64,000 bases of DNA, taken from the NCBI GenBank assembly GCA_963677085.2, contig CAXXFH010000003.1, positions 558,001 through 622,000 on the forward strand, written 5' to 3'. This DNA is from G963677085 sp963677085. Lineage in GTDB: Bacteria; Planctomycetota; Planctomycetia; Pirellulales; Thermoguttaceae. This document shows positions 47,677-57,152 of the stretch, piece after piece (within the stretch, counting starts at the first letter, position 1; every line of letters begins with the position of its first letter). Under the pieces are notes generated by a model. The model saw nothing but the letters and a program-made list of their open reading frames with translations. It searched no databases and had not been told where the DNA came from. The position numbers and the translations under genes are program-made.

Positions 47677-50600
47677 TCATTCTCCTGAACTCACCTCTTC
47701 GTACCCCTTGCCGGTCTTCTGGCAAATTAGTTGCTCGGCGTGGGCGCTGGCGGCGGCGGGCGATGCGAACTCCTTGACCCGGGTTTGGCCCTTGGCGCCG
47801 ATCCGGCCGAAACGGACTGTGACCTCCTTGCCGTCGACGCCTACCTCCCAGAATTTGCTCGACTTTTCGTCGGCCAGTTCGAAATAGCGTTTGACAGCCC
47901 CCTCGACCACGGCTCGCTTGGACGGGCGTTTCTTGGCCTTCTTGTCGGGCGCAATCTTCCCAAGCACCTGGATCTGCTCCAGGATGTTCGGGTCGTGGAT
48001 CTCTTGGTCGCGGGCCAACAACAACACCTTCGACAGAACCTCGGCCGTCTTGGGATCGTCGTCAGCGAAGGGCAGGAAGATCCGACCGCGGTGTTGCGCG
48101 TGGACGGGCACGATCAGCATCGCCCCGCCGGGCATTTTATGCACCACGCCGCTGCCGAGGTGGACGCTGTATTGCCCGAACTCGCCGCGGATCAGGGCGT
48201 GGTCTTTCTTGAACTCGACGTTCTCGATTGAGAGAACGGATAGCGCCTCGCGCAGCAGGTTTGTCCGCATCTCGACAGTCGACGCACTGGCCTCCGGATC
48301 GACGCCGCCCCGGTGCGCAACGCTCACCACCAAGTCGAGATCGCGCATCACCTCGCTGAACAACCGCGGGGGCATGTCCTGCAAGGCGAGCGGCTTCGGC
48401 TCGCGCGTCTTCGTGAAGCACACCGTTTCGAGCGTCAGACCCTCGATTTCCGCAGGTGTGTAGAAACCCTCCAAGAACCCGAGCCAGGCCGAAATGCCTT
48501 CGTCGTGAAACGTCCGGCGAACGCCCTCCTCGGGCACGGTCACCCATCCGCGGGTACCCAGAAGCGCCAGTGCCTGACGCGGGTTGACCTGGTGCCCCGC
48601 GTAGCGCCGCGAGAGCACTTTGTCCTTCAGTTCGGCCTTGGTTACCGGGTACAGCTCGCGGAATACCTGCTTGAACGGCTGGATCCGCTCCCGGGCGAAG
48701 CAGTCGCGCTGCCATTCTTGCCAGCGACCACTTTCGTAGAAGTCCATGGGGTGGGCAATCCGCAACGTGTCCGTTCGCTTGACGGCCGTCACATGGCCGT
48801 CACAGTCCTCCAGGGCCTTGCCCCCGCGGACGGGATAGCCCATGTTGCCCTGGCCGACGAGAGCCAGCCTGGAAAGCATCGGTCCGATGATCGCGTGGCC
48901 CAGCAACTCGACGAGTTCCATGCCGGAAAGCGTTGTCCCGCGACACATCATCTGTTCCAGCGTTGGCCGCGTTCGTGCCACCTGGCGTTTCAGTTCGGTG
49001 CGGCGCTCCCGGAGTTCCTTGAACTGCTTGTTCGTCTTGAGCACGGCAGGCATCGACTTGAGGACTTTGCCGGCCCGCTCGATGGTGAAGTCGACGCCAC
49101 CGGTCTCCTCAATGGCCAGCGAGACGGTCACATCGTCGACATTCAGGGTCAACGGTCCGTCGCCCAGATCGGCCACGGCGTGGGCTTCCATGGCCCACTG
49201 GAGCCGGATCGGATCGGCGTACCCGGCGGTCCGCGCCAGGTTCTGTTGCCCGATCGTGGCTGCCCGCTTCTCACTGGCTTGGCGTTGCGAGCCGAACTGC
49301 CGGCTGGTTCGCACGAATTCCTGCATCAGCTTGTAGCGGTCCAGCAGGTCCTGCTCACGCGACTTGCCGCCCGCCAAGGGCAACAGCCCCAGCGCCCGCA
49401 CGGTATCCTGGTTGCGCTTGTCCTTGATCTTCTTCACCAGATCGGCCTTCTTCTCGCGGCCCAGCAGCGCGGAGGCGAACAACTCGGCTCGCTTGTGCCC
49501 GCCACCACCGGCGGCGTACTTCGCCGACTTCAGCAGTGCATCCCAACGCTTCTTCTTCAAGGTGTCGTAGACCCGGTGGAACCACTCGACATCCACGCCG
49601 CCGTCTACCAAGTCCTGGCTGGAAAGCGGCGTTCGCTCTGCCACCGAAGCCTCCCACCCCTCGCGGATCTCGTGGTCGATCGACCAGCCAGAGTCCTTCG
49701 TGTGTGCGTGAATCCACCAGATGGCGTCTTCCAGACCGTCCCAACCCAGGGCCAACTCGACGAACTGCGCCCATTGCGGCGAATAGACGGCCAAATCGAG
49801 CAGTCGTTCACCCTCGATCCCTGCGGAGGCCGCCTTGGCCTTGAACTGTTTGGCCGTATCCGACGCGTCGGGCAGGCAGACGCGAAGCAAGTTGCTGAAG
49901 ACGGTGTTCTTGTTCTGGCCACCGCCGTAGCTGTACCCACGGACCAATGTACCCTTGCCCAGTGCGGTGAGAATTCGCAGGACATTGCCCACACCCCAGA
50001 CCGCGCGCAGGGAGGAAGCCGCCGCCGAGGCGGCCGTTGGGGTCTCGCCTCGGGCAAGTTCGACCTCCAACACACGGTCTCGGCACCGATCCACCAACGG
50101 CCAGAGCCACTTCTCACCGGCGTACTTCTTTTGTCGCTTTTTGCTGGTCAACGCGCGCAGCGCGTCGAACGAGCCCCAACAATGGTTTTCGTCATCCTCC
50201 CGGAGGCCGAGCAAGTGGTCGATCACGTCGGCCTCGGTGGCGGCGCCGGCCTTGAACGCTCGCACGACGGTCAAGAAGTTGGGCCGGTCACGAGGGATGG
50301 TCAGCTCCTTCTTCGCCTTGCTACCCAGCGTGACTTGCTTCACCTGAGGTTCATCGACCCAGCGACTGAGCCGCCAGAGCCGGACCGAATGGTCGTTGGT
50401 CCAGCCGTCCGGGCAGATGAATTGGTAATGCTCGACCATGCCCAGCCACTGAGTGTAGGGGGAGTCATAATGGCGCCAAGCGAGGCTGTATCCCGATGAG
50501 TATTGTTCCCGCGTTAATCGGCCCAACTCGTCCTCCGGCACCATGGCCAGAGTGGTTTCGGCGGCGTCGAGGAGGTAATCGTGCGCCACCGGCATCGGGT

Positions 50601-52929
50601 CCAGCCGCATGAGCCAACGGACGAGGTCGCCGACGATCCCTGCGTACCTCAACTTGTTCGGGTTCAGGTTGCCGAAGAACGTCGCGTGTTTCGGGTGCAG
50701 CTTGCCGTAGCCGCGATTCGCGCCGAGAACCGCTCTGGCTCGGACAAGCTCCAGTCCGTCCTTGTCGCGAAGATCTTTCGGCCGCTCCTCGTACCACTTC
50801 TTCCACACGTCTGCCAGTGGCAGCCGGGCGATGTCTTTCTCGATCGGCGTGTCGTTGTCGGGAGAGGGGAAGCCCCAACCGACGTTGCCCAACAGTTCGG
50901 TGTTTCGGCCGTCTTCGTCGCCGCACTCGATCGGCGTTTCTCGGTACGCGTGGACCAGGTCGTCCAACGAGCGGATGCACGTTTCGGCGGCCTTGGTGGC
51001 GAACACCACCTTGTGGCGCTTTGGCGGCACGGGCTTGGTCCGGGCCGCGTTGTCGCACAGCCCCAACGCGTCGTCGAGCGTGGCCACGTTTTGGCCCTGC
51101 GACAGGATGGCATCAAGGAGCGTGGTCTCGTCAGCCGACGGTTTCTTCTGTTTCTGGCGATAGGCTTCAGCCAGCTCGCGACAACGGTCGACCGAGCGGT
51201 CTGCCTCGACCATTAGCCGCAACAGTTCGAGCCCTGCGGTCCGCTGCATCTGCTGCCCCTCGGTCAACCGCTCGGCCGAGGCGAGGGTCTGCGCGTCGGC
51301 ACGCTTGGCCAGCAACGCGAGGATGCCCCGGCGCAGGTCGGCCGATTTGCGCGTTAGAAGCTTTTCGAGTCCGAGGACTTCATCTTCAGTAGCCTTGCAC
51401 TTGGCAATTCCCTTCAGCGCGGCCTCGCGCACGTCGCTGCTGGCGTCTCCCACCATCGCGAACAGAGTATCGCGCGTCGCGGTATCCCACTTCTTCGTAG
51501 CGGCCATCTGCCCAATCGCGCGCGCGCGGTTCCAAGTGTCCAGGTCGCGCAAATAGGGGACCAGCCGGATGGGTGGTCGCTCTCGGAGGTTTTGCAGCAG
51601 CGCGTCGGCCACCTCCTTCCGCTCGGCGGTCAAGTTCCACCACGGCCAAACCAGCGAATCGAGCTTCTGCTTCTTCTTCGGGAACCGGTCGATCACCGCC
51701 TCCAACCGCTCGAACAGATCTTCCGGCCGTCGCGTCTGGCCCTCCTCAAGGTCCACGTCACAATAATCTTCGGGTCCGGCCGCAGCACACACAGTGATCA
51801 TCACGAGCCGCAGATCGTCGTCCTCCAGCATTTGCATTGCCGCGCCGATCGAGTCGAGAAGGTCCAACTCGATCAGCAGGAGCAGCGCCACGAAACGATG
51901 CTCAACTTTCTTGTGGCGCAAGAGGCGCTTCGCCAGGGAGATCGCCTCGTAGGCATCGTGGAAGGCGACTGTCCAAAGGGCGTAGAAGGCGGCCTCAGCG
52001 TCGTCGCCCGCCAGAGCCGCCTTACGCTGCTTGTCGTCTTCGAGAAAAACGATGAGTTGCTCGATGGTCTTTTTCACGACCCCGGTGCTAACCGAATCCC
52101 ATTGTAGCGACAACCAGACATCGACCGCCCGAACCGTCGCGCTGAACCGCACCAGATTCTCGTCGAGGATCAGCTTGAGAATGCGCAGGAAGGCTTCCGG
52201 GTGGGCCTCGTCGATGGTCTCGAGGATCGTCTGCCGTAGCCCTTCCTGACGCTGGGCAGCCAGCAACAGCTTTTCGGTGAACTCCCACGCCTCACGCTTC
52301 GAGCAACTCAGCAGCGCGCGGGTGACGTGCCGGCCCATCCCGCCGATCTCGTGTACCCCGGAGGCCGAATCGCAAAGGACCTCGTAGACGGCGTCGCCGT
52401 CAGGCCCGCCACTGTCGATGACCGCGGCGAACAGGACCCCCAGTTCGTCGAGCGGCGGCCAGTAGCCGCCCAGATACGGCGCCCAGGCGGCCAGCCAAAC
52501 GACGTCTTCCTCGTACCCTTCAGTCGTGATCAGAACCGACGTCAGCCAGAGGAGCCGTCGTCTTCGCGTGGCAGCCGGGTTGCCCGGCGCTCGAAACGGC
52601 TTCCTTCCCCATCCGGATTGATACGGCAGGCCCTTCAGCAACTCCCATCCTGCCTGCACATGCCGGGCAATGGTCGGTACGACAGCCTGTAGAACCTTGC
52701 GCTGATCGGCGGCCGAGATCTCGTCGAACCGCTCCGCCGCCTTGTCTATCTTCTTCGCCGCAGCTTGTTCGCGTAGAGCCGGTTTCCCCTTCTCGTCGTG
52801 CCCCGCCAGGCCGTACCCGATCGGACGAAGCTTGGCCGGCAACTTGGCGGCTCGCTCGCAGCGCAGTTTCTTCCCGTCTTTTTTGTGGAACTCCTTGAGC
52901 CTTTCCGCCGCGACTTCTGCACTAAGCAT
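47677..52929 (-). CDS. DUF4132 / WGR-domain giant protein (1750 aa)
   Basis: A 1750-residue cytoplasmic protein. The N-terminal half is alpha-helical with HEAT-like repeats ('VREAALKGIAKCKATEDEVL'). From about residue 1180 the DUF4132 region follows, recognisable by 'DYLLDAAETTLAMVPEDELG'-type helices upstream and 'YPVTKAELKDKVLSRRYAGH' plus 'EVMRDLDLVVSVAHRGGVDP' near its end. The last 70 residues are a WGR domain (FELADEKSSKFWEVGV, 'VTVRFGRIGAKGQTRVKEF'), a nucleic-acid-associated fold also found in PARPs. DUF4132/WGR proteins (MolR-like) have no settled function; some occur in putative conflict loci. It follows a 149-residue gene by two bases. Confidence 0.8.
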   Translation of the reverse strand: MLSAEVAAERLKEFHKKDGKKLRCERAAKLPAKLRPIGYGLAGHDEKGKPALREQAAAKKIDKAAERFDEISAADQRKVLQAVVPTIARHVQAGWELLKGLPYQSGWGRKPFRAPGNPAATRRRRLLWLTSVLITTEGYEEDVVWLAAWAPYLGGYWPPLDELGVLFAAVIDSGGPDGDAVYEVLCDSASGVHEIGGMGRHVTRALLSCSKREAWEFTEKLLLAAQRQEGLRQTILETIDEAHPEAFLRILKLILDENLVRFSATVRAVDVWLSLQWDSVSTGVVKKTIEQLIVFLEDDKQRKAALAGDDAEAAFYALWTVAFHDAYEAISLAKRLLRHKKVEHRFVALLLLIELDLLDSIGAAMQMLEDDDLRLVMITVCAAAGPEDYCDVDLEEGQTRRPEDLFERLEAVIDRFPKKKQKLDSLVWPWWNLTAERKEVADALLQNLRERPPIRLVPYLRDLDTWNRARAIGQMAATKKWDTATRDTLFAMVGDASSDVREAALKGIAKCKATEDEVLGLEKLLTRKSADLRRGILALLAKRADAQTLASAERLTEGQQMQRTAGLELLRLMVEADRSVDRCRELAEAYRQKQKKPSADETTLLDAILSQGQNVATLDDALGLCDNAARTKPVPPKRHKVVFATKAAETCIRSLDDLVHAYRETPIECGDEDGRNTELLGNVGWGFPSPDNDTPIEKDIARLPLADVWKKWYEERPKDLRDKDGLELVRARAVLGANRGYGKLHPKHATFFGNLNPNKLRYAGIVGDLVRWLMRLDPMPVAHDYLLDAAETTLAMVPEDELGRLTREQYSSGYSLAWRHYDSPYTQWLGMVEHYQFICPDGWTNDHSVRLWRLSRWVDEPQVKQVTLGSKAKKELTIPRDRPNFLTVVRAFKAGAATEADVIDHLLGLREDDENHCWGSFDALRALTSKKRQKKYAGEKWLWPLVDRCRDRVLEVELARGETPTAASAAASSLRAVWGVGNVLRILTALGKGTLVRGYSYGGGQNKNTVFSNLLRVCLPDASDTAKQFKAKAASAGIEGERLLDLAVYSPQWAQFVELALGWDGLEDAIWWIHAHTKDSGWSIDHEIREGWEASVAERTPLSSQDLVDGGVDVEWFHRVYDTLKKKRWDALLKSAKYAAGGGGHKRAELFASALLGREKKADLVKKIKDKRNQDTVRALGLLPLAGGKSREQDLLDRYKLMQEFVRTSRQFGSQRQASEKRAATIGQQNLARTAGYADPIRLQWAMEAHAVADLGDGPLTLNVDDVTVSLAIEETGGVDFTIERAGKVLKSMPAVLKTNKQFKELRERRTELKRQVARTRPTLEQMMCRGTTLSGMELVELLGHAIIGPMLSRLALVGQGNMGYPVRGGKALEDCDGHVTAVKRTDTLRIAHPMDFYESGRWQEWQRDCFARERIQPFKQVFRELYPVTKAELKDKVLSRRYAGHQVNPRQALALLGTRGWVTVPEEGVRRTFHDEGISAWLGFLEGFYTPAEIEGLTLETVCFTKTREPKPLALQDMPPRLFSEVMRDLDLVVSVAHRGGVDPEASASTVEMRTNLLREALSVLSIENVEFKKDHALIRGEFGQYSVHLGSGVVHKMPGGAMLIVPVHAQHRGRIFLPFADDDPKTAEVLSKVLLLARDQEIHDPNILEQIQVLGKIAPDKKAKKRPSKRAVVEGAVKRYFELADEKSSKFWEVGVDGKEVTVRFGRIGAKGQTRVKEFASPAAASAHAEQLICQKTGKGYEEVSSGE

Positions 52930-52931
52930 CG

Positions 52932-53381
52932 CTACCCTCCTGCCAGCATGATTAGCCTGAGAAACGTAATTCGGCTCTCCGGTTGCAGGAATACTTGGGC
53001 ATCCAGATCGCGGTATTCCCGGCCATCGATGATCACTACGTAGAGCCCGTCTTCGAAGGCCTCCAAGGCCACGCGGACGGCTTCCTCCTCATCCACCTTC
53101 TGGTCCCAGTCGCGGCCGCCCGAGTCGACCTTTCCCCGGGCGGCGCCGGCCTCGATCTCCCGAGCTGAAAGCACCTGGACCATCCGCTTCCGCTTCTGCC
53201 GGTCTTTGAACTGCCGCACCTCCTGGCGAACGATCCTCGCAATCAGATCGCGAAGCGTCTGAGGCTCCCCCCCTTCCGAAAACTCGGGGGGCAGCGGAAT
53301 CGACCAGTCGTCCAACAGCCGCTTGCGCTGGCCCAATGCGCGTGTCGAGATCGTGACTTCGGAAGACATGCTCAAGTCCAT
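52932..53381 (-). CDS. Small partner of the DUF4132/WGR protein
   Basis: 149 residues from ATG 53381 (GAGGG upstream). The middle is rich in Arg, Lys and Glu ('IVRQEVRQFKDRQKRKRMVQ'); the end is strand-rich ('GLYVVIIDGREYRDLDAQVF'). Not recognised as a named domain. The two-base gap to the DUF4132 gene indicates tight co-expression and probably a complex. Confidence 0.65.
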   Translation of the reverse strand: MDLSMSSEVTISTRALGQRKRLLDDWSIPLPPEFSEGGEPQTLRDLIARIVRQEVRQFKDRQKRKRMVQVLSAREIEAGAARGKVDSGGRDWDQKVDEEEAVRVALEAFEDGLYVVIIDGREYRDLDAQVFLQPESRITFLRLIMLAGG

Positions 53382-53799
53382 GTTTACCCTCTGTACCCGA
53401 TGGCACCAAACAAACCGAACAGCAGAGGTAGGAGCGTTGCACGACTGAAGTTTGACTTGTCCCTACGTACCATCCCGTTGTCCAACCCTAAGAGGCTGGT
53501 GCGAGAACTGAAGCCAGCAACCATGCTACGGGAGATCGCAGAACGGTCATCCAAGGCTCCTTGTGATTAGCATTCCTCACTCAACGACATGGCTGACCAG
53601 ACGAAATGGGTCGGAGATTAGAGGTTAGGTGCAGTTACCAATGTGTCCCCAAATCCAACGTAAAACGCCCCACTTTGCCCCCACGCCAACAGCCCGGAAG
53701 AACCGCGCCCTGCCAGGGTTTTACCACGCCTTGCTTACGATGGTCAACCACCCGAAGGAATGGATGCTTTTTCCTAAAGGACGAAAACACCACAGGCGC
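53382..53799. other. Intergenic segment, nothing recognised
   Basis: It carries the promoter region of the DUF4132 operon on the minus strand. No gene, repeat or RNA structure identified. Frames such as 53606-53842 lack supporting signals. Confidence 0.4.
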
Positions 53800-53828
53800 A
53801 AAAAAGAAGCCCAGGGGTAAACCTGGGC
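53800..53828 (-). terminator. Rho-independent terminator on the minus strand
   Basis: Read leftward: GCCCAGG, loop TTTACC, CCTGGGC, then TTCTTTTTT. Perfect 7-bp stem with a U-run. It lies 46 bases behind the stop of the SnoaL-like remnant and was probably its terminator. Confidence 0.8.
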
Positions 53829-53873
53829 ATGGAGAGAGCTAGCGATGTTTCGGCTCAAGCTTCGGGTCGCCAT

Positions 53874-54150
53874 TCAGTGGGTTGGCCCATTAGCCGTATA
53901 CAGGCCGGTTGCCGCCAAGGTGTTCGCGCCGGTCGGCTCAAGGTCTTCGAGCTTGCCCGTGTGTTTGGCCGTCATTTGCCACCGCGAGCAGACGTAATCT
54001 CTTTCGGCTACATGCAAAGACCTCCATCTTCACGTCGGAGAAACCCTTGTGAACGTCGGCGATCAGGGCCTTCCATTCTGCGAGCGACTTGGCCGAAGTG
54101 CCGCCTGTGGCGTCAGGCATCTGATGATTGACATTTTCCTCGCCATGTAA
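53874..54150 (-). pseudogene. Decayed SnoaL-like / ester cyclase family gene
   Basis: One minus frame reads 'GEENVNHQMPDATGG', then 'VHKGFSDVKMEVFA'. After a frame break near 54000 another frame continues 'AERDYVCSRWQMTAKHTGKL' and 'PTGANTLAATGLYTANGPTH' to a stop at 53874. The pattern H.MPD..G, F.D....V....AE.D.V..RW..T..HTG....PTG is that of SnoaL-like polyketide cyclase/ester cyclase proteins (small NTF2-fold enzymes). The start is missing and the frame is broken. Confidence 0.6.
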
Positions 54151-54358
54151 TAAGCCGCTTTATGCACGGCATTGACCGTCGCGTATCGGGTGCTTGGGGC
54201 TTGGTCGGTCGGGTGAGTCGTGGGGAAAAGAACCTTTTTGAGGCAGCGGGCGGCTTTTCCTCGTTTACACCGGAAGCTCTGTTGGGAAATCTGCTCGCCC
54301 TGCGCGGATACTTCGCAGCGAAGCAGTCGGCGCTCTCTGTCTCAGGAGAAATGCAAAG

Positions 54359-55509
54359 TCACCTGGGCGGGTTGAATCCGAGGCGGGAGAGGGTGGAGCG
54401 GGGCCGCCATTGGATTCGTTCGGCGGTTGCCCGAAGGGGTTCGCCTGGAGGGTGGATCAGGCGGAGGACGGCCAGAGCGGCGTTGGTCAGCGACGCGAAC
54501 GCCTCGGCCAGGCCGGGCCGCTTGGTGTAGTGGCGATCTTCGTCCCACCAGCGGTCCTTGACGAAATGAAGGCAGTTTTCCACCTGCCAGTGGTCACGAA
54601 TGGTGGCCTGGAGTTCACGCGGCGTGACCGAATCGGGCTCCAGACTGGTGATGAAGTACCGGCTTTCGCAGGAAAGGAGCGTGCCCTCCGCCGAGCGCAC
54701 TAAGCGATCAACCCGAATGCCGATCCGGCAGCCGGGAACGTTCAGATGCTCGCGGATATGCTCGGCGTCGTCGAGGTTGATCCAAAGCCTACGCGTTTCC
54801 CGATTCAGCCCCTTTTTTCGATGACTTCATGGGCCGGCTCGGCGGGCGTCTCCTGGAAAAAGCAGGTTTCCAAGGCGTCCAGCATGTCGGGCTGGTTCGC
54901 CTTGACTTGGAACAGGTAGTCGCAGCCGTAATCTTGGAGAAGTTCGAGCAACGGCCGCTGGGCGTAGATCGCATCGCCGGTGAGCAGTTGCAGGGCAGGA
55001 TAGGCCTCGAGCAACTCAGCCAGATGCACTTTGAGACTCCCAGGCTCGTTGGTTTTGTCGCCGCCGATCGACCATTGGTCCAGCGTCAACTTGACCCGTT
55101 GCAGGAAAACATTGAGCATCTGCACGGGCGAGCCATCGGCGCCAAGTCCTTGGCGACACATCTTGCCGTCGACCGCCGCAGCCCAACGGCCCTCCTGATC
55201 GGCCAGGGCCGTGTTCAGCCATAGGGCGAACGCCTCGCGAAACTCGTCCAGACTGAGCCCGGCCAAGGCCCTGGAAATGGTCGAGCCGCACGGGGATTTG
55301 TCGCGTGTAAATCCCCGTGGTTCCTTGAGTTCCTCCCAATTCGCATTCGCCCAACGTACCACCACGGCCATCTCGGTAATCCGCCCCAACAAGCCGAGAA
55401 ACACCAAGGAAACGATGCCGGAGAACGGATGCCTCACCCCCCTGGGGTCGCGTGGATCCGAAACCTTTGAGAATACCGCCTCCAACTGACTCAACGACGA
55501 TGCGACCAC
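54359..55509 (-). CDS. ISAs1-family transposase with an internal frame break
   Basis: It starts at GTG 55509 with AAGGAGGG upstream (VVASSLSQLEAVFSKVSDPR). Part 1 (to 54805) carries 'DPRDPRGVRHP', 'AAAVDGKMCRQG' (first catalytic Asp), 'LLTGDAIYAQRPLLELL' (second Asp) and 'YLFQVKANQPDMLDALE'. It stops after 'EVIEKRG'. Part 2 continues one frame over as KGLNRETRRLWINLDDAEHI and carries 'WQVENCLHFVKDRWWDEDRH' (catalytic Glu block) and 'LRLIHP'. The join is at A6G4 (54809-54818). Together they give about 380 residues, the normal length, so either a single-base indel or frameshifting/slippage at the homopolymers is involved. The stop lies inside the terminal repeat. Confidence 0.8.
54809..54818 (-). 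other. A6G4 slippery tract at the transposase frame break
   Basis: On the coding (minus) strand the reading GAA-AAA-AGG-GGC-TGA must move back one base to AAA-AAG-GGG-CTG to continue the transposase. The homopolymer pair is a natural site for -1 ribosomal slippage or polymerase slippage. Confidence 0.6.
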
Positions 55510-55621
55510 GATACGGCCCTCCTTGAAACGTAGGAAACTCCCGCCGCAACTCCGCCACGGCCTTCCGTTTCTACGACCCAGCCCGCCCCTTGGTTGGCAA
55601 AATAGACTTTGCATTTCTCCT

Positions 55622-55984
55622 GACGGGGCAACGGGACCTGTGGACAACATTCGTGAGTTCATGGAAGATGACGGAAAGGCGTTCGTCTACCAACGATTCA
55701 TCGCACCGACCAGCGGGAGTGTCCGATTCGCCAAAGCACGGGATCGTTCGGTCACCGGCTCGATCAATGAACTCGTCAAGTCTGCCAAGTTTTGGCTGGA
55801 GCAGGACGAATTGTCGCCATACGACATTGGATTCAGGCTCGACGATATGCGGCTTTCTGCACTTGCTTCGAACAAAAAAGGCTCCTGCGGGAAGCCGGAA
55901 AAAGCATTCAAGGCGCTGGCCGATGGCGTCCCTTCGACAAACCTATACAACCGAAACGCACAGGAACCCTGGAATCAGCCATGA
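55622..55984 (+). pseudogene. C-terminal part of a DUF6933-like protein, cut by the ISAs1 element
   Basis: The frame begins at the IS boundary and reads 'DNIREFMEDDGKAFVYQRF', then 'FAKARDRSVTGSINELVKSA' and LSPYDIGFRLDDMRLSALAS. 'RDRSVTGS.N.L...A' followed by 'D..FRLN..P.SAL' is how I remember the DUF6933 family; the N-terminal third is missing. An ATG at 55664 could still start 106 residues. The stop overlaps the acetyltransferase start (ATGA), so this fragment may still be transcribed and couple translation. Confidence 0.5.
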
Positions 55985-56793
55985 GTGCGACCGACTTGGA
56001 AACATTGCAGGCCATCGAAAAGAATGGCGTTGCCCATACGGTCTACTGGTGCCATTGGCCGAAGATGAAATTGGCGGAAAGCCCATATGCCGTGGTGACC
56101 GAAAGCGAACTGCCGTGCCCGTTCTTCAATAACGTGTTCTCGGCGAATGCTCCGACCGCCGAAGCGGAAACCGTGATCGACGATCTTATTGGTCGCTTCC
56201 GCTCACAGAATCTTCCATGCTTCTGGTGGTCGGGACCGGTCAATCACGACGAGCAGACCACGAGAATTCTGGAAACACGAGGATTCTCGAAAGCCTTCGA
56301 GGCAGCGGCCATGGCACTGAACCTCAAAGACCTCCTCGCATCGAATCCCAGTCCGGCAGAAACGCTCGAAGTTACCTCTCGAAGTCAATTGGCCGATTGG
56401 ACTCGCACATGCACAGCGGCATTTGAGTTCGACAACAACCTTTCGCTCTGGTGGCACGATCTCTTCACCAGCATCCCCCACGGCGGCTCGTCCCCGCTGA
56501 GGCACTATCTTGCCTGGGTCGATGGCGAGCCTGTCGCCACGGCGTCGGCATTCGTCGAAGGGGGCGTGGTTGGGCTGGCAAGCGTCGGGGTGCGGCCAGA
56601 GTATCGCCGTCGAGGAATTGGTTCAGCAATCACGCTGGCGGCTTTGAATAACGCACGAAAGCTGGGGTGCCGACTGGGTGTCCTATTCTCGTCGACCATG
56701 GCCGAGTCGATGTATAAGGGATTGGGATTTCGCCAATACGGGACCGGCCATTGCTACTCGTGGTCGCCGGAAGAAACGGGCCAGCAGGCGTAG
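55981..56793 (+). CDS. GNAT-family N-acetyltransferase
   Basis: 270 residues from ATG 55981. The C-terminal half is a GNAT domain: 'HYLAWVDGEPVATASAF' (beta 2-3), 'VGLASVGVRPEYRRRGIGSA' with the acetyl-CoA pyrophosphate loop R-R-R-G-I-G-S near residue 205, and 'MAESMYKGLGFRQYGTG' (the closing Y..LGF). The N-terminal half is a degenerate or second GNAT-like domain with 'PCFWWSGP' and 'ETRGFSKAF'. Substrate unknown. It was probably coupled to the truncated gene before it. Confidence 0.8.
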   Translation: MSATDLETLQAIEKNGVAHTVYWCHWPKMKLAESPYAVVTESELPCPFFNNVFSANAPTAEAETVIDDLIGRFRSQNLPCFWWSGPVNHDEQTTRILETRGFSKAFEAAAMALNLKDLLASNPSPAETLEVTSRSQLADWTRTCTAAFEFDNNLSLWWHDLFTSIPHGGSSPLRHYLAWVDGEPVATASAFVEGGVVGLASVGVRPEYRRRGIGSAITLAALNNARKLGCRLGVLFSSTMAESMYKGLGFRQYGTGHCYSWSPEETGQQA

Positions 56794-56817
56794 TCCCTAC
56801 TCGTCGTCTTCGAGCAG

Positions 56818-57147
56818 CTACTTCCTCGGCAACCTCTCGACAAACTCGACCACCCGTTCGATCCACGCCCTCAACTGCTCGTCCGTTTCCATGCCTTCGG
56901 CTTCCACCACGGCCCAACCCTTCATCGGACGGCCCGTGATGTCGAATTCGACAACATGGGGTTCCTTCAATGCCGCTTCGGCTTGTTCTGGTCCAAGGCG
57001 AACGATCAGCGAGGTCTGCCAGACGCCCACGCACATGTTGCCGTGCAGCATGAACCCCACGCCGCCAAACATCCTTTTCTCGGTGATCCCACGGCGACCA
57101 GCGAACGCATCACGAATACAGCAGGTGAGGGATTCGCTGTAGGCCAT
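56818..57147 (-). CDS. TfoX N-terminal domain protein
   Basis: 109 residues from ATG 57147. 'KRMFGGVGFMLHGNMCVGVW' followed by 'LIVRLGPEQAEAAL' and 'GRPMKGWAVVEAEG' is the TfoX-N pattern (MFGG.G....g.MF). Full TfoX/Sxy proteins regulate competence in gammaproteobacteria; free-standing N-domains like this are widespread and of unknown role. It starts five bases after the stop of the DUF2293 gene, so both are one transcript. Confidence 0.85.
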   Translation of the reverse strand: MAYSESLTCCIRDAFAGRRGITEKRMFGGVGFMLHGNMCVGVWQTSLIVRLGPEQAEAALKEPHVVEFDITGRPMKGWAVVEAEGMETDEQLRAWIERVVEFVERLPRK

Positions 57148-57152
57148 GTCAG

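Larger units (their letters stand above)
54342..55623 (-). mobile_element. Complete ISAs1-family insertion sequence
   Basis: Terminal inverted repeats TCAGGAGAAATGCAAAGTC at 54342-54360 and its complement at 55605-55623 are identical over 19 bases and bound about 1.28 kb holding one transposase. I could not see a target-site duplication next to the ends (CTCTCTGTC versus CGGGGCAAC), so one flank may have been rearranged after insertion. Confidence 0.85.
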
